This document shows positions 45,259-55,503 of a DNA stretch of 64,000 bases, one piece after another (within the stretch, counting starts at the first letter, position 1; each line of letters opens with the position of its first letter). The position numbers were made by a program, and so were the translations under genes. The DNA lies in NCBI GenBank assembly GCA_026122225.1, contig JANEZZ010001895.1:1984001-2048000 (forward strand), written 5' to 3'. The notes under the pieces are model-generated. The model was given only the letters and a program-made list of their open reading frames with translations. It had not been told where the DNA came from and ran no database searches. This DNA is from Heloderma charlesbogerti (lineage: Eukaryota > Chordata > Lepidosauria > Squamata > Helodermatidae).

Positions 45259-45564
45259 CTTGCTGCATCAGCTGGGGGCGGGGATTTGATAATTAGTCAG
45301 AGAAGACATGAGGAGGGGACCTACCCCTTAACTCCCTGCTGCAGTCCTGAGGAAAAACCCTCATCTGAAGCTGGTATTTGCTTAGAGGAAGCTGATTAAG
45401 ATCAGCGTCCCCACCCCCACCCCGGCCCACTCTTAGCTGCCAGAGGATATTATTTGCATTTTTTAAAACCTGCATGTTAGATGCAAAGACTCATTTAACA
45501 TCATGTCTAGTTTGGCCACAAGATCATTGAGATGCTAGGGAGTAAAAATGAATGTGGCATAGAG

Positions 45565-45698
45565 CAGCCCTCCCAACCTGGTGCCCTCCAGATGTTTTGG
45601 ACTACAAGTCGCATCATTCCTGAACATTGGTCATGCTGGCTGGGGCTGATGGGAGTTGAAGTCTAAAATATCTGGAGGGCACCAGGTTGGGGAGGCTG
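45565..45698. mobile_element. hAT-type palindromic MITE, family B
   Basis: CAGCCCTCCCAACCTGGTGC and CACCAGGTTGGGGAGGCTG are inverted. Flanking 8-mers GCATAGAG and GCATAGTC match at 6 of 8. Confidence 0.8.
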
Positions 45699-48214
45699 GC
45701 ATAGTCTCTGTTCACAGGTTCATGTGAGCATATCTATGAGAGGAGATGGGGCATGGAGGCGTGATCCGTTCCCCTTTGCATGCTCATCCTACATGGGAGA
45801 ATGCATGAACCCTTCTGTTGCAGGGATTTCATGTTTAAATACTCCCCTGTCTAAAACAGCCCATTGATAACCTGCTTACACATTCAGTGTTTGGGAGCAG
45901 AGAGCATAATTCCCAGGAAGGCTTGAGCCAGGCGCCTTTGTTTTTAGGAATCCAGCACTGGATGTGTCCTCTGTAAATAAGCAATAAAAGGATCGCAAAT
46001 CACTTCCACTGGAGACTTTACTCTTTCCAACAACCAGAATGCATTTTGATCTCTTATTAGTTATGGCTCCTCAGTCATGCAGTGATCTTTTGCCTTGAAC
46101 TTTGATCGGAGTAAATGTGATTGCTGTCCGATTGGCAGCTCACCTGGGTTTATGAGGGTGTTGCTCATAGGTATTGTTCATAAACACAGGTGTGCAAATA
46201 ATTATAATACTATTATGAAATCCATTTTAGATCTTCCTCTTTGTGCAGGTTAAGATTGGTGTTGTTTTCATTTTAGTGATTTTTTAAAATTTTGCCATTA
46301 AAAGCAAATAAAAAAATAGTAGCAATCGCTATGCTGCTCCAGCAGCCCCCACGATGGTGCCGATTGATGCAAACAGCACCTCCACATAGGCATTGCCTGG
46401 AATGCAAACCTGACAGTAGCCTGCACACTCCCAAAGTACATGTGGGGGTGGGGTGGGGGGACCACCAGCTCTGAAAACAGCCCCAAGAGTGCCAAGGTTG
46501 TTCTCAGAGGTATGGGCCAGCTACATGCGACTACACTGCACCTGCGTCTAACGCCATCCCAGTGTCCCATCCCTCCCTTGCAGGGCCTCCTCGGGGTGGG
46601 GTGGGGGGACACTGTGCAGCAGAGAGGGAGTAGGAGAAATAGGAGTTTCATTCTTCCCCTGCCAGCAGCTTTTCCATTTAGGCATCTGGTCTGAATGCTT
46701 TCAGCGGGGTTCCCCAACGTGGTGCTCACGAAGTTCTCTACTCCCTGCCCCCTTCAAAAACCATTTTTTAAATAAAGCCGTTGGGAAAATGTTAGGGCAG
46801 TCTTCTTCCCCTCCCTTTCTGGCTTCTAGCCTTGCTCTTTCTCTTTCTCTCCCCTTTACGAAATGGGGGGGGAATAGCACATTTCTATTTCCCCCTCCCT
46901 CCAAGCCTCTAGCCTCACTATTTCTCTCCCAACTCCACCTCTTTTGACTAGCCAGGCCCTGGCAGCAGCCATTATGCAACTAGCCACATCCTCCATGGGA
47001 GCCATTTTGTGGTGGTGCCCACAGCAGATTCTCAAATGCCCAAATGTGCCCACAGCTCCAAAAAAGCTGGGGACCCCTGGCTTAAAGATGCCCCAACTAT
47101 CTAACCTGGTTTTCTTGGCTTTTTCCTCTCAAAATGGATTAAGACATAGGGAACAGGGGATATCAGCATCTGATGCAGAAGCTTATTAGACCTCCCTCTT
47201 CTGGATTTGCAAAAAGTTGGCAGGTGTATGGGCAAGAGAACTGAGCACAGCCTGACTAATGGGCCGGGCTTTATTGGCAGGACTAGAATGGAGAAGGCAG
47301 AGTGGAGCTGAATCCCTGGAGAAGAGGGCCAAAATGTGTGTGTGTGTGTGTGTGTGTGGCAGGGGGAGATCCTGGTCGAGGAAGCTGCACTCTACTGTGA
47401 TATAATTGACTGTAATGGGGGAAAGGGATGTGTTCTCTTGCACTTGCTTCATGCTTCCCTCTGCTGGCTGATAAAACCACAGGGGGAAGCATTATATGAT
47501 TTTTACTGAGCCTGGGAAGAGCAGCTGTTTTATATGGTAACGATGGCAAGCAGAGAGGGAGAAAGATTAGGCAAACGCTACCTTTTATGTTTGGCTCCTT
47601 GCTTGTCTCTGGTGTTGTTATTGATACAAGAATAGCCCAGCTCATGCAAATCCTGAAGCTGAGAGATCATGTCATGTGCTGAATGCTTTCTTAACTAGGA
47701 CAACAGGTTTAGAGCCAAGCTGGAAATGACCGCGAGTGCCATCATGTCTGGCTGGTTTTTCTACTGCCTGCGGAAAGCTGCATTCCTAGCTCTGGCTATC
47801 TCAAGACCAGCACGTAATTATGCAGTGTGGAAACATATCAGCAATCGCACTTTACATCCTTCAGGTGTATGCCCAATAAGGTTTTTAAGTGTACACCCAA
47901 AAATGTAACATGCCAGTGCAATCGACAGATGCTTGCAAGCATGTATGTGAGACAGGTGCACTAGTCCGGGAGCCAGGATTGGGCTGCAGGTAACTCCTTT
48001 GCAAACCCACTTTAGAGGCTATGGAATGGGCTGTAAGATGTATGGTTGCCCATGCGTCCATTGATGAACAAGCAAGCGCGCACGCATGTGCATGCACACA
48101 CACACACACACACATACAATCTTAGGAGAGGACAGAGTAACCTATACTGATTCTGCTGTTATCTATATCTGTTGTTCAGGCAAATGGGACACCAGCATCT
48201 TGGGTGCTTCCAGA

Positions 48215-48560
48215 TGAGGCTTTATTATGCCATTGGCCTGCCTCATTCAGGGAGAGCCTTTCTACAGGAAGCTTTTATTGTGCACTTATGATTCCTCACT
48301 CATGGTATTTTGTGGGTCCTTTACACGATGTCGTCATCCTCCAAAACTTCTCCCGTGCTTTTCAACCATTATCAAAAGTCTGGTATTTTTCTCACTGGTG
48401 TTATAGAAGCCTTATGTATTTGCACAATTCTGCTATACCACAGCATCACTTAGTGGCTGTGTAATGGAACATATATAGAAAGGCAGAGGGAAAAAAAACT
48501 GGGAAAAAAAACACATGTAAAGGAGCTGATCTTAATCCTTCAAAGAATCCAGAAGCAGAA
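48215..48560 (+). repeat. Dispersed repeat, family G copy 4
   Basis: GGAAGCTTTTATTGTGCAC, GTGGGTCCTTTACACGATGT, TAGTGGCTGTGTAATGGAAC and ACATGTAAAGGAGCTGATC follow the order of 29455-29790. Diverged. Confidence 0.55.
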
Positions 48561-49029
48561 GCCTTGGTAAAGGTGGAGGTTAAAAGTTTTGTTGTTGTTT
48601 ATTTGTTCAGTCACTTCTGACTCTTCATGACTTCGTGGACCAGCCCACGCCAGAGCTACCTGTCGGCCATCGCCACCCCCAGCTCCCCCAAGGTCGAGTC
48701 CATCACCTCCAGAATATCATCCATCCATCTTGCCCTTGGTCGGCCCCTCTTCCTTTGGCCTTCCACTTTCCCTAGCATCAGCATCTTCTCCAGGGTATCC
48801 TGTCTTCTCATTGTGTGGCCAAAGTACTTTAGTTTTGCCTTTAATATAATTCTCTCAAGTGAGCAGTCTGGCTTTATTTCCTGGAGTATGGACTGGTTTG
48901 ATCTTCTTGCAGTCCAAGGCACTCTCAGAATTTTCCTCCAGCACCACAGTTCAAAAGCATCTATCTTCCAATAGGGTATATATGCCAATTATATATGCCA
49001 AAAAATATATGCCAATATATATTCCAATA

Positions 49030-50092
49030 TATGCTCACCAATATGGTGAGCATGGTACTGCAGGCTTAATACAGTGCCTACCCAATTCTTTCTAATGAAA
49101 GCTGACCCTTTCAGCTCAGTCCTATGCATGTTTTGTTGTTTGTGGGTTTGGGTTTTGTTTTTTTTTGCATGAACTCTAGCTTCAGTGGTGAGGGAAAGGC
49201 ACTTAGTACATGCTCAGAGTTTCGCAATAACTTAGCCCTAGTTTTGAAAACAGATTCATTGGCTGAATCCTGGTGAAGTCTTGGCACAAACAAAGTTTTG
49301 TGGAGGAAGATACAGTGAGAGCTTGTGCATAACAAGGAGGAGGTAGAGAAGAGTTGCACAAAACAAGACATCTGTTTTTATGAAGAGTCACTGCAGGATG
49401 GTAGGATGAGGAGGGATGGTTGCATGGAGAGGAATAGAATTGGTAGGGGGAGAATGTAAGTGCTCAGTGATAAAAGAAAAACATTCTGCACATGTTCAGA
49501 GGCACTCTCTCTTTAAGAACATAAGAAGAGCTGTGTTGCATCAGACCAAGGTCCATCTAGTCCAGCATTCTGTTCACACAGTGGCCAACCAGATGCCCAT
49601 AGGAAACCCACAAGCAGGACATGAGTGCAATAGCACCTTCCCACCCAGGTTCCCCTGCTGCTAACATTAGTGAAATGTAAATAAATTCTAGTCATTCTAA
49701 ATTAGAATGCATGTATATCCTTCAGAAACTCTGCAGGTTCCTTGCCTGGGGGACACCTCTAATGACCTGTGCATTTTCTTCCAAATTTACCCAAAAACTA
49801 TTGAGGAAGGGGTGAATGGAAGGGAAAGCAAATCACTCCCTCCCCCAAACTGGAGAACTCCCCTTCCACATGAACTGCTGCACCTATCCTTCTGAAACTT
49901 TTCTGGTTTCTTACTTAGGGACAACTCTAGGCTGTCTGTAATTTCAGAACAATGGTCCACAAGAAAAAGAGGAAGATAAGGATGTCCTCTTTTGGAGACC
50001 TCAAAATGTCAAGGCCACCCTTGCACAAAAACCCTTGTGGCTATCATTCTGAAATTTGGCAGACATGATCTCCTCTGATGGGGCAATGAATC
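49030..50092 (-). repeat. Inverted copy of hAT segment 41490-42555 inside BovB
   Basis: Read in reverse, it follows 41490-42555 almost base for base: CCTGACATTTT-like junction, TGCCAAATTTCAGAATGATA, the CR1 3' end, CTCCATGCAACCATCCCTCC, TTCACCAGGATTCAGCCAAT and CATAGGACTGAGCTGAAA. It lacks the hAT terminal inverted repeats, so it did not arrive by hAT transposition. An AT-rich string of TATATGCCAA units (48978-49030) joins it to the BovB 3' part. Confidence 0.85.
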
Positions 50093-51329
50093 CTGAAATT
50101 TCAGCACATTGCTTGTTTAAAAATAATTCCTTATCTCTTCTGGCTAACCTCCGGAATTTTGCATTTAATTGGGCATATCTCCCCCTATCACTGTTGCCTT
50201 TTGCTTTCCTTCTTGCTTGGGCTGCTTCCAGTGTCTCAGCAGACAACCATCTTGCCTTCTTGGTTTCCTTTTTCTTTGGGACGTTTGTTGCTGCCGCCTC
50301 CTGAACAATGTTGCGAACTTCTATCCATAGTTCTTCCGGGACCGTATCTACTAAATCTAGTCCCTTAAATCTATTCTTCACCTCCACTGCATATTCATTA
50401 GGAATATTAGTGAGCTCATATCTAACTGATCTGTGGGTCTTCCCTATTCTCTTTAGTCTGATTCTAAATTGTGCAATAAGAAGTTTGTGATCTGAACTAC
50501 AGTCAGCTCCAGGTCTTGTTCTTACCGACTGTATAGATGTCCGCCACCTTTGGCTACAAAGGATGTAGTCAATCTGATTTTGGTGTCGACCATCTGGTGA
50601 AGTCCATGTATAAAGTCGTCTTTTAGGTTGTTGAAAAAGAGTGTTTGTTATGCACAGTGGGTTGTCTTGGCAAAATTTTATCAGCCTATGTCCCGCTTCA
50701 TTTTGTTCTCCCAGACCATGCTTGCCTGTAATTCCAGGTGTCGTTTGACTACCCACCTTAGCATTCCAGTCTCCTGTAATGAAAATAACATCTCTTTTTG
50801 GCGTATTATCCAGTAGGTGCTGCAGATCCTCATAGAACTGATATACTTCTGCTTCTTCAGCATCTGTGGTTGGGGCGTATATTTGGATCATTGTGATGTT
50901 AAATGGCTTACCCTGAATTCAAATTGAGATCATTCTATCATTTTTTGGATTGTATCCAAGCACTGCTTTAGCCACTTTATTATTAATTATGAAGGCTACT
51001 CCATTTTGTCTGTGGTTCTCTTGTCCACAGTAGTAGATCTGGTGGTCATCTGATGTGACGTGGCCCATTCCAGTCCATTTCAGTTCACTGACACCCAAAA
51101 TGTCTATATTTAATCTTGACATCTCCCCAGTAACCACATCCAATTTGCCCTGGCTCATCGATCTTACATTCCGGGTTCCTATGGTGTGTTGATCTTTAGA
51201 ACATCGGATTCGTTGTTCACCACCAGTACCGTTGGCCACTAGCCATCCTTTCGGCTTTGAGCTAGCTGCGTCCTCACAACTGGGGCTAGTTGAACTTATC
51301 CTCTGTTCCTCCCCAGTAGCATTTTCCAA
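50093..51329 (-). pseudogene. BovB ORF2 5' part (endonuclease), truncated, one nonsense codon
   Basis: The minus-strand frame from Met at 51329 stays open except for TGA at 50919-50921 (an Arg CGA in the other copy). It shows NVRSMSQGKLDVV, VSELKWTG, GDWNAKVGSQ, YTWTSPDGRHQNQIDYILCS and RPGADCSSDHKLLIAQ (endonuclease). The frame leaves BovB sequence after LNKQCAEI and runs into the hAT-derived insert, ending at 50001. No reverse transcriptase follows in frame. Confidence 0.9.
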
Positions 51330-51875
51330 CCATCTTCCGAACTGGGAGTCCCATCTTCCGATGGTATACCAACATATCTCTGGTTGTACTGATCCATTTA
51401 GTTTTCACAGCAAGAATACTGGGGTGGGTTGCCGTTACCTTCCCCAGGGATCGTATTTAGTCTGACCTCTCTGCCATGACCTTCCCATCTTGGGTGTCTC
51501 TTCATGGTTTAGCTCATGGTGTCATTGGGGTGCTCAAGCTCCAGCACCATGACAAGGTAATGATCTCTTTGCTGGAGGCAGGTTAAAAGCCTCATGTAGA
51601 AAGGTATGGAATGTTACTGGGGGGTTCAGATGTTGTCATCTTCCACTTGCCACCACTTGTTCTGTCTTCTTTTTCTTATCATGGAAAATCCATTAAAGAA
51701 AAAAAGACAGAATAGCTTCACCATGCCTTTTGGCTGTTAGCACAAGATACCTCTTGTCTGGAAGCATGAATAGATGTGATCCCTGAATAAAACCCATCTG
51801 CTCCAGTTTTACATGGAGTTAACTTGGTTTGTGGCCTCTCCTATTTACTCAGATTTGTGGGTTTGCCCCCTCCAG

Positions 51876-52037
51876 CATTTAGCCACCTTCATCATGGATA
51901 AGAGCGAGGCCATTGTAACAGTGGATGATGCCATCAGGAAGCTCAAGCAGCTTACCTCCAAAGAGAAGATCTGGGCGCAAGAGATGCTGCTGCAGGTGAA
52001 TGACAAATCTATCCGACTGCTGGACTGCGAAACTCAG
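51876..52037 (+). CDS. EPS8L2: EPS8L2 exon 4 (PTB domain, first half)
   Basis: The acceptor CCCTCCAG ends at 51875 and the donor GTGAAC starts at 52038. It has 54 whole codons, residues 56-109: [48 protein letters not shown]. This is the start of the EPS8-family PTB fold, with the conserved F-x-x-D-K-S-E-A and V-D-D-A-I-R-K-L motifs and the M-L-L-Q-V strand. In EPS8 proteins this domain binds phosphoinositide- or NPxY-type partners. The exon is intact, and the highly conserved W-x-Q-E-M is present. Confidence 0.97.
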
Positions 52038-53225
52038 GTGAACAGCAAAGCTCCTTCTTTAGATGGAGACAGGTGAAGAACCACATTGAATGTATGCAAA
52101 TGTTTAGTTAACTGAAGGCACACTATTTCCCAATGGGCTGAACAATTGCAACAGGCTTCTGTAAGGGTATTAAGCCGGACTGAATGAATGCTAAAACTGG
52201 CCAGGACAAAAGTAGAAAGGCCGGCTGATTTCACCCTGTGTACGTGCAGGACAAGTACAGTGCCTGCGTTATTTGTGTGCATGCTTAGGACTGATCTAAT
52301 CAAGCCATCCGGGTGATGAATTAGCCATTAATACATTCTGCTCTGGAAAAGCATTTTGTGCCAGTCAGGAGAGCTGATTTGCATTACAATAGCACTAAGA
52401 GATCTATACCAGATTTGGAGTCTTGCTGTAAAATACTTTGTTGGGATAGCTTTTAACTATACAGTCTATCTGCAACAGAAAAGGGGGGTTGTTAACCCTC
52501 TCTTCCAGATAGGGACTGAGGAAAACACAGTTCTGTAGCAGCGCCTCAGGCTGCATTTCCACCAGCGATTTATGCCAACCTGGCTGCGCAGTGAGGTCTC
52601 TGTGTTTCCATGTGAGGTCTCTGGGCCATTCAGCCCCAGCTCTGCAGTTTATCGCGCTTCTTCTGAGACTGCTTATAGTCCGACTTTTCCTGCTTACTGC
52701 AGCTCCATTACTGAGCTGTTTCCACAACCACAGTGGGTTCAGTATCATAGTCCTGCCCCTGGGGCATGTAGCCCAGCCCTTGTGGGAGCAGTCAGGCAGA
52801 GATGAAGAGATGCACTCATAGCACCCCTGGCATACAAGTGCAGCATCCGCCCACCCTGGGTATCCCTATGAAGTTCCCAATCAAGGTGGTGGCAGGGAAA
52901 TCAGGAGAGCAAGTCGTTAAGGCAGCTTCACAGAGAGACAGAGTCATTATGGCGCATCCCCGCTTTAGGGGGAGAAAGGGTTTAAAAGGGGAGGAGATGC
53001 TGCACATAGCTTTTTCACTCCTTCGTTAAAGTGAAAGTGTGCTTTAAAACTCTCTTTAAAGGGGGGAAAAAACAAAAGGGCTGGAGTGGAGCAGAAGGGG
53101 GAGCGAGGGAGGCAAAGATGAAGAGATGTACAACTAGTATATCATCCACTGGCTCTGTTCGCCATTTCCTCCCTGTGTATTTCCCCTTTAGCGCTTTGTC
53201 CCACTTTGTGTGGGCATGTGCTAGC

Positions 53226-53326
53226 GGGGGTTACTTCTGAGTAAACTCATTGGCTGTACGGCTTTCCTTTCCTGGGAGTAAGTGCCATTGAAATCTGTGT
53301 GGCTTGCTTCTGAGTGCATCCTCTTC
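53226..53326. repeat. Short foldback repeat, family E
   Basis: GTTACTTCTGAGTAAACTC, CCTGGGAGTAAGTGCCATTG and CTTGCTTCTGAGTGCATCC words typical of the family. Confidence 0.55.
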
Positions 53327-53417
53327 AGTGCATTTACTTGGGGTCTCCCTTCTCAGCCACGCAGGAGAAAGGCTTGACAGTTAGGATTTCAATGGGTATT
53401 AAAACTGCCTTTGATTG

Positions 53418-53605
53418 GGAAGCCAGCCAGACACTACTACTTCTTCTAGCCCACCTTGCAGGGTCGTTGGGAAGCCAGAATAAGGGGAAAGAGCAACAAC
53501 AGCACCGGGGTGAGGGAGAAAGCCAGCCACTATCTCTTCTCCTAGCCCACCTTGCAGGGTCATTGGGAAGCCAGAATAAGGCGGAAGAGCAATGACAGCA
53601 GGCGG
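53418..53605 (+). repeat. Tandem repeat, two 96-bp units
   Basis: AAGCCAGCCA...TAGCCCACCTTGCAGGGTC...TTGGGAAGCCAGAATAAGG occurs twice with a 96-bp period (CTTGCAGGGTC at 53455 and 53551). Confidence 0.8.
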
Positions 53606-53959
53606 GGGTGCGGGGGAGAAGCAGCCACTAACTGGAGCGGAGCACAAGGGGGTGAGGGAGGGGGACTCGGCAGGAGGAGGAGGCAGGAACACTGATGAGG
53701 TAATCAGACCCAACCCAGCCGCCACCCAGCCATCAAGAAAATTATTCGATTAGAGCTCAGTGGAAACCACACAGAGCCCCAGGCTACAGCGATGATCAGC
53801 CGGGTCTTTAAGGGCTGTGGAAACAGGAAAAGGAGAAGATGTGACTGGGGAAACATCGCAACAAAGGTGCAAACAAAGTGAAGCCTATAGCATGGAAACA
53901 CGCCCTAGAACGAAATGCTGATGAAGCAAGTGAAGGAAACTGGGGTCATGCCTATCTCT

Positions 53960-54008
53960 AAGAGAGCTTCTGCAATTGGGCAGTATAGAAATGTAATAAA
54001 TAAATAAA
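53960..54008 (+). mobile_element. L2 LINE 3' tip
   Basis: AGAGAGCTTCTGCAATTGGG then CAGTATAGAAATGTAATAAA and AAATA repeats: the last ~50 bp of an L2. Confidence 0.7.
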
Positions 54009-54131
54009 GCCTGGAAGGGGTCTTGTCAGAATGACTCATACACATGACCAGTCCGGCTCTTAGCCAAGCATGTCCACTGGAGGATCGGCCTCTGGAGTCT
54101 GATGGATCACACTCCAGGCTGGGACCTGATA

Positions 54132-54286
54132 GGGTTTCCTTCCCTGACCTCATGCCCTCCAGCTGTGTTGGACTACAACTCCCGTGACCCCCAGCCAGCA
54201 TGGCCACTTGGAGAGGGGGTTATTGGCTGGGGATGATGGGAGTTGAACCCAACTCAGTTGGAGGGTGCCTGGTTGAGGAAGGCTGT
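54132..54286. repeat. Family B palindromic MITE, decayed
   Basis: TTCCCTGACCTCATGCCCTC and GGAGGGTGCCTGGTTGAGGA arms with CTACAACTCCCGTG / GATGGGAGTTGAAC core. The arms are noticeably mutated. Confidence 0.65.
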
Positions 54287-54697
54287 GACAGAGTATATTA
54301 CTCACTCAGACAAGCTGCTTACCTGTCCCTGCAAACATAGATGCGACTGAAGTCTGGAAGACATTGTGTTTCCATATTCTGATTTACGGCAAGGGGAGGA
54401 GGTAGTACAAGGAAGGGTTGTCGGCCACCTTGCAAAGACTTCGCCTCTCCTTTCCACCAGCCTCTGCTCAGCCTCTGCTCGGAAGGTGCGCTTGTGCCAG
54501 GCCAGCCATCGTTCTGCTCATCTTCCTCTGTGAGAGGGCGGCAGCTGCTAGTGAATTTAAACTACTGTGAGGGAATCAAATGCCACACTAGTCATTGTCT
54601 TCTCCCTGAAATGGCTGTTAGAATGGGGGAATGCAGCTTGCAATGAAACAGTGTTCTTAAATATTGGTGTCACACTCTCTCCTGTATGGCCTTTCAG

Positions 54698-54847
54698 GAA
54701 GAGCTAGAAGACTTCCTTCTCCCAACAGTCCAGCTCTGCCAAACTGTGCTGAATCAGATGCGATACTCCTCCATCCTCCTGCTGGTGTGTCAAGACTCGG
54801 AGCAGCACAAGCCTGACATTCACTTCTTTAACTGTGACGAGGTGGAG
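54698..54847 (+). CDS. EPS8L2: EPS8L2 exon 5 (PTB domain, second half)
   Basis: The acceptor CCTTTCAG ends at 54697 and the donor GTAAAC starts at 54848. It has 50 whole codons, residues 110-159: [50 protein letters not shown]. These match the [20 protein letters not shown] and KPD-HFF-CDEVE signatures of EPS8L2. The HFF-CDEVE segment belongs to the later strands and helix region of the PTB fold. The frame read past the donor is intronic. Confidence 0.97.
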
Positions 54848-55423
54848 GTAAACGGAGATGATCCAACCCTTGCTGAGGTGGGGGAAGCAAAACAGTGTCT
54901 TGAAAGCAAGAGTTCTCAGCAGCTTGGGGCTAGATGTTAAAAATGGTGGCACGATGAGTGTCTGTTATTCAGCGTTCCGGATATGCACAGGGCTTCCCTT
55001 GCAGACAGAGCTCAGCTGACAGGGAGAGTGCTTCCCCCTACCATTGCTGACAATAGGAGAGCCCTGCTGCGGTGTGCAGGGCTAGATCATGGCTGTGGGG
55101 GCAAAGGAGGAGAGAAACAACCCAGGGATTGAGAAGACAAATCACTGTCTGTTCTATCATCTGCCAGACAAACCCTGGGTAGGGCAACAAACCATTGGTT
55201 AAATAAACCATGGGTTAGCATTATGGGCAAACCAGGCCTGTATGCTTGTCCTTTGCAAGAAAGCAACATTTGGAAAAGAGAAGAAGGCATGCCATTATAC
55301 AATGAAACTTTATTTTAAAGCCGCATTGGTTTATAAGGCAGATTGATCATATGCATTTACACATTTGTACCTTCTGCCACAAGCCCATTCCATTTTTCAG
55401 ACTGCCCTGATCTTGTGTTTTAG
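54848..55423 (+). other. EPS8L2 intron 5 (576 bp)
   Basis: From GTAAAC to TGTTTTAG. Holds part of a family F repeat (about 55105-55235), nothing else recognised. Confidence 0.9.
55105..55235. repeat. Dispersed repeat, family F fragment
   Basis: AACAACCCAGGGATTGAGAA, TCATCTGCCAGACAAACCCT, GGGTAGGGCAACAAACC and AAACCATGGGTTAGCATTA match blocks at 30745-31172 and 39745-40190. Confidence 0.6.
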
Positions 55424-55503
55424 GCAGAGATGGTTCATGAGGACATAGAAAGTGCACTTGCTGACCATAAGTTTGGAAAGAAGATACGGCCGCAGACGCT
55501 GAA
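55424..55503 (+). CDS. EPS8L2: EPS8L2 exon 6 (end of PTB domain)
   Basis: The acceptor GTGTTTTAG ends at 55423 and the donor GTAAGT starts at 55504. It has 26 codons, residues 160-185 (AEMVHEDIESALADHKFG, KKIRPQTL), plus AA of Lys186, which is completed by the next exon. The VHEDIESALAD helix is the characteristic C-terminal helix of the EPS8 PTB domain. Confidence 0.96.

Larger units (their letters stand above)
48587..51579 (-). mobile_element. Second BovB LINE with perfect TSD and replaced core
   Basis: Flanked by identical 10-mers AGGTTAAAAG at 48577-48586 and 51580-51589, so both ends belong to one insertion. The 3' part (48587 to about 48970) encodes the C-terminal IDAFELWCWRKILRVPWTAR region and the (CAA) tail. 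The 5' part (about 50093-51579) carries the 5' UTR, the endonuclease and the start of the linker. Compared with the copy at 32119, about 1.36 kb holding the whole reverse-transcriptase catalytic core is missing. In its place is about 1.1 kb of hAT-derived DNA plus an AT-rich patch. It belongs to the subfamily of the 25090 fragment. Confidence 0.9.
39018..51875 (+). other. EPS8L2 intron 3 (12.9 kb, repeat-rich)
   Basis: From GTGAGT to CCCTCCAG. Dominated by a non-autonomous hAT element (40977-44501) and a chimeric BovB (48587-51579). Stretches of unremarkable sequence include about 39020-39310, 44510-45060, 45710-48200 (with a TG run at 47335-47358 and CA run at 48095-48114) and 51590-51875. 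Confidence 0.85.
52038..54697 (+). other. EPS8L2 intron 4 (2.66 kb)
   Basis: From GTGAAC to CCTTTCAG. Contains a family E unit (53226-53326), a two-unit 96-bp tandem repeat (53418-53605), an L2 tail (53960-54008) and a decayed family B MITE (54132-54286). Otherwise unremarkable. Confidence 0.85.
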
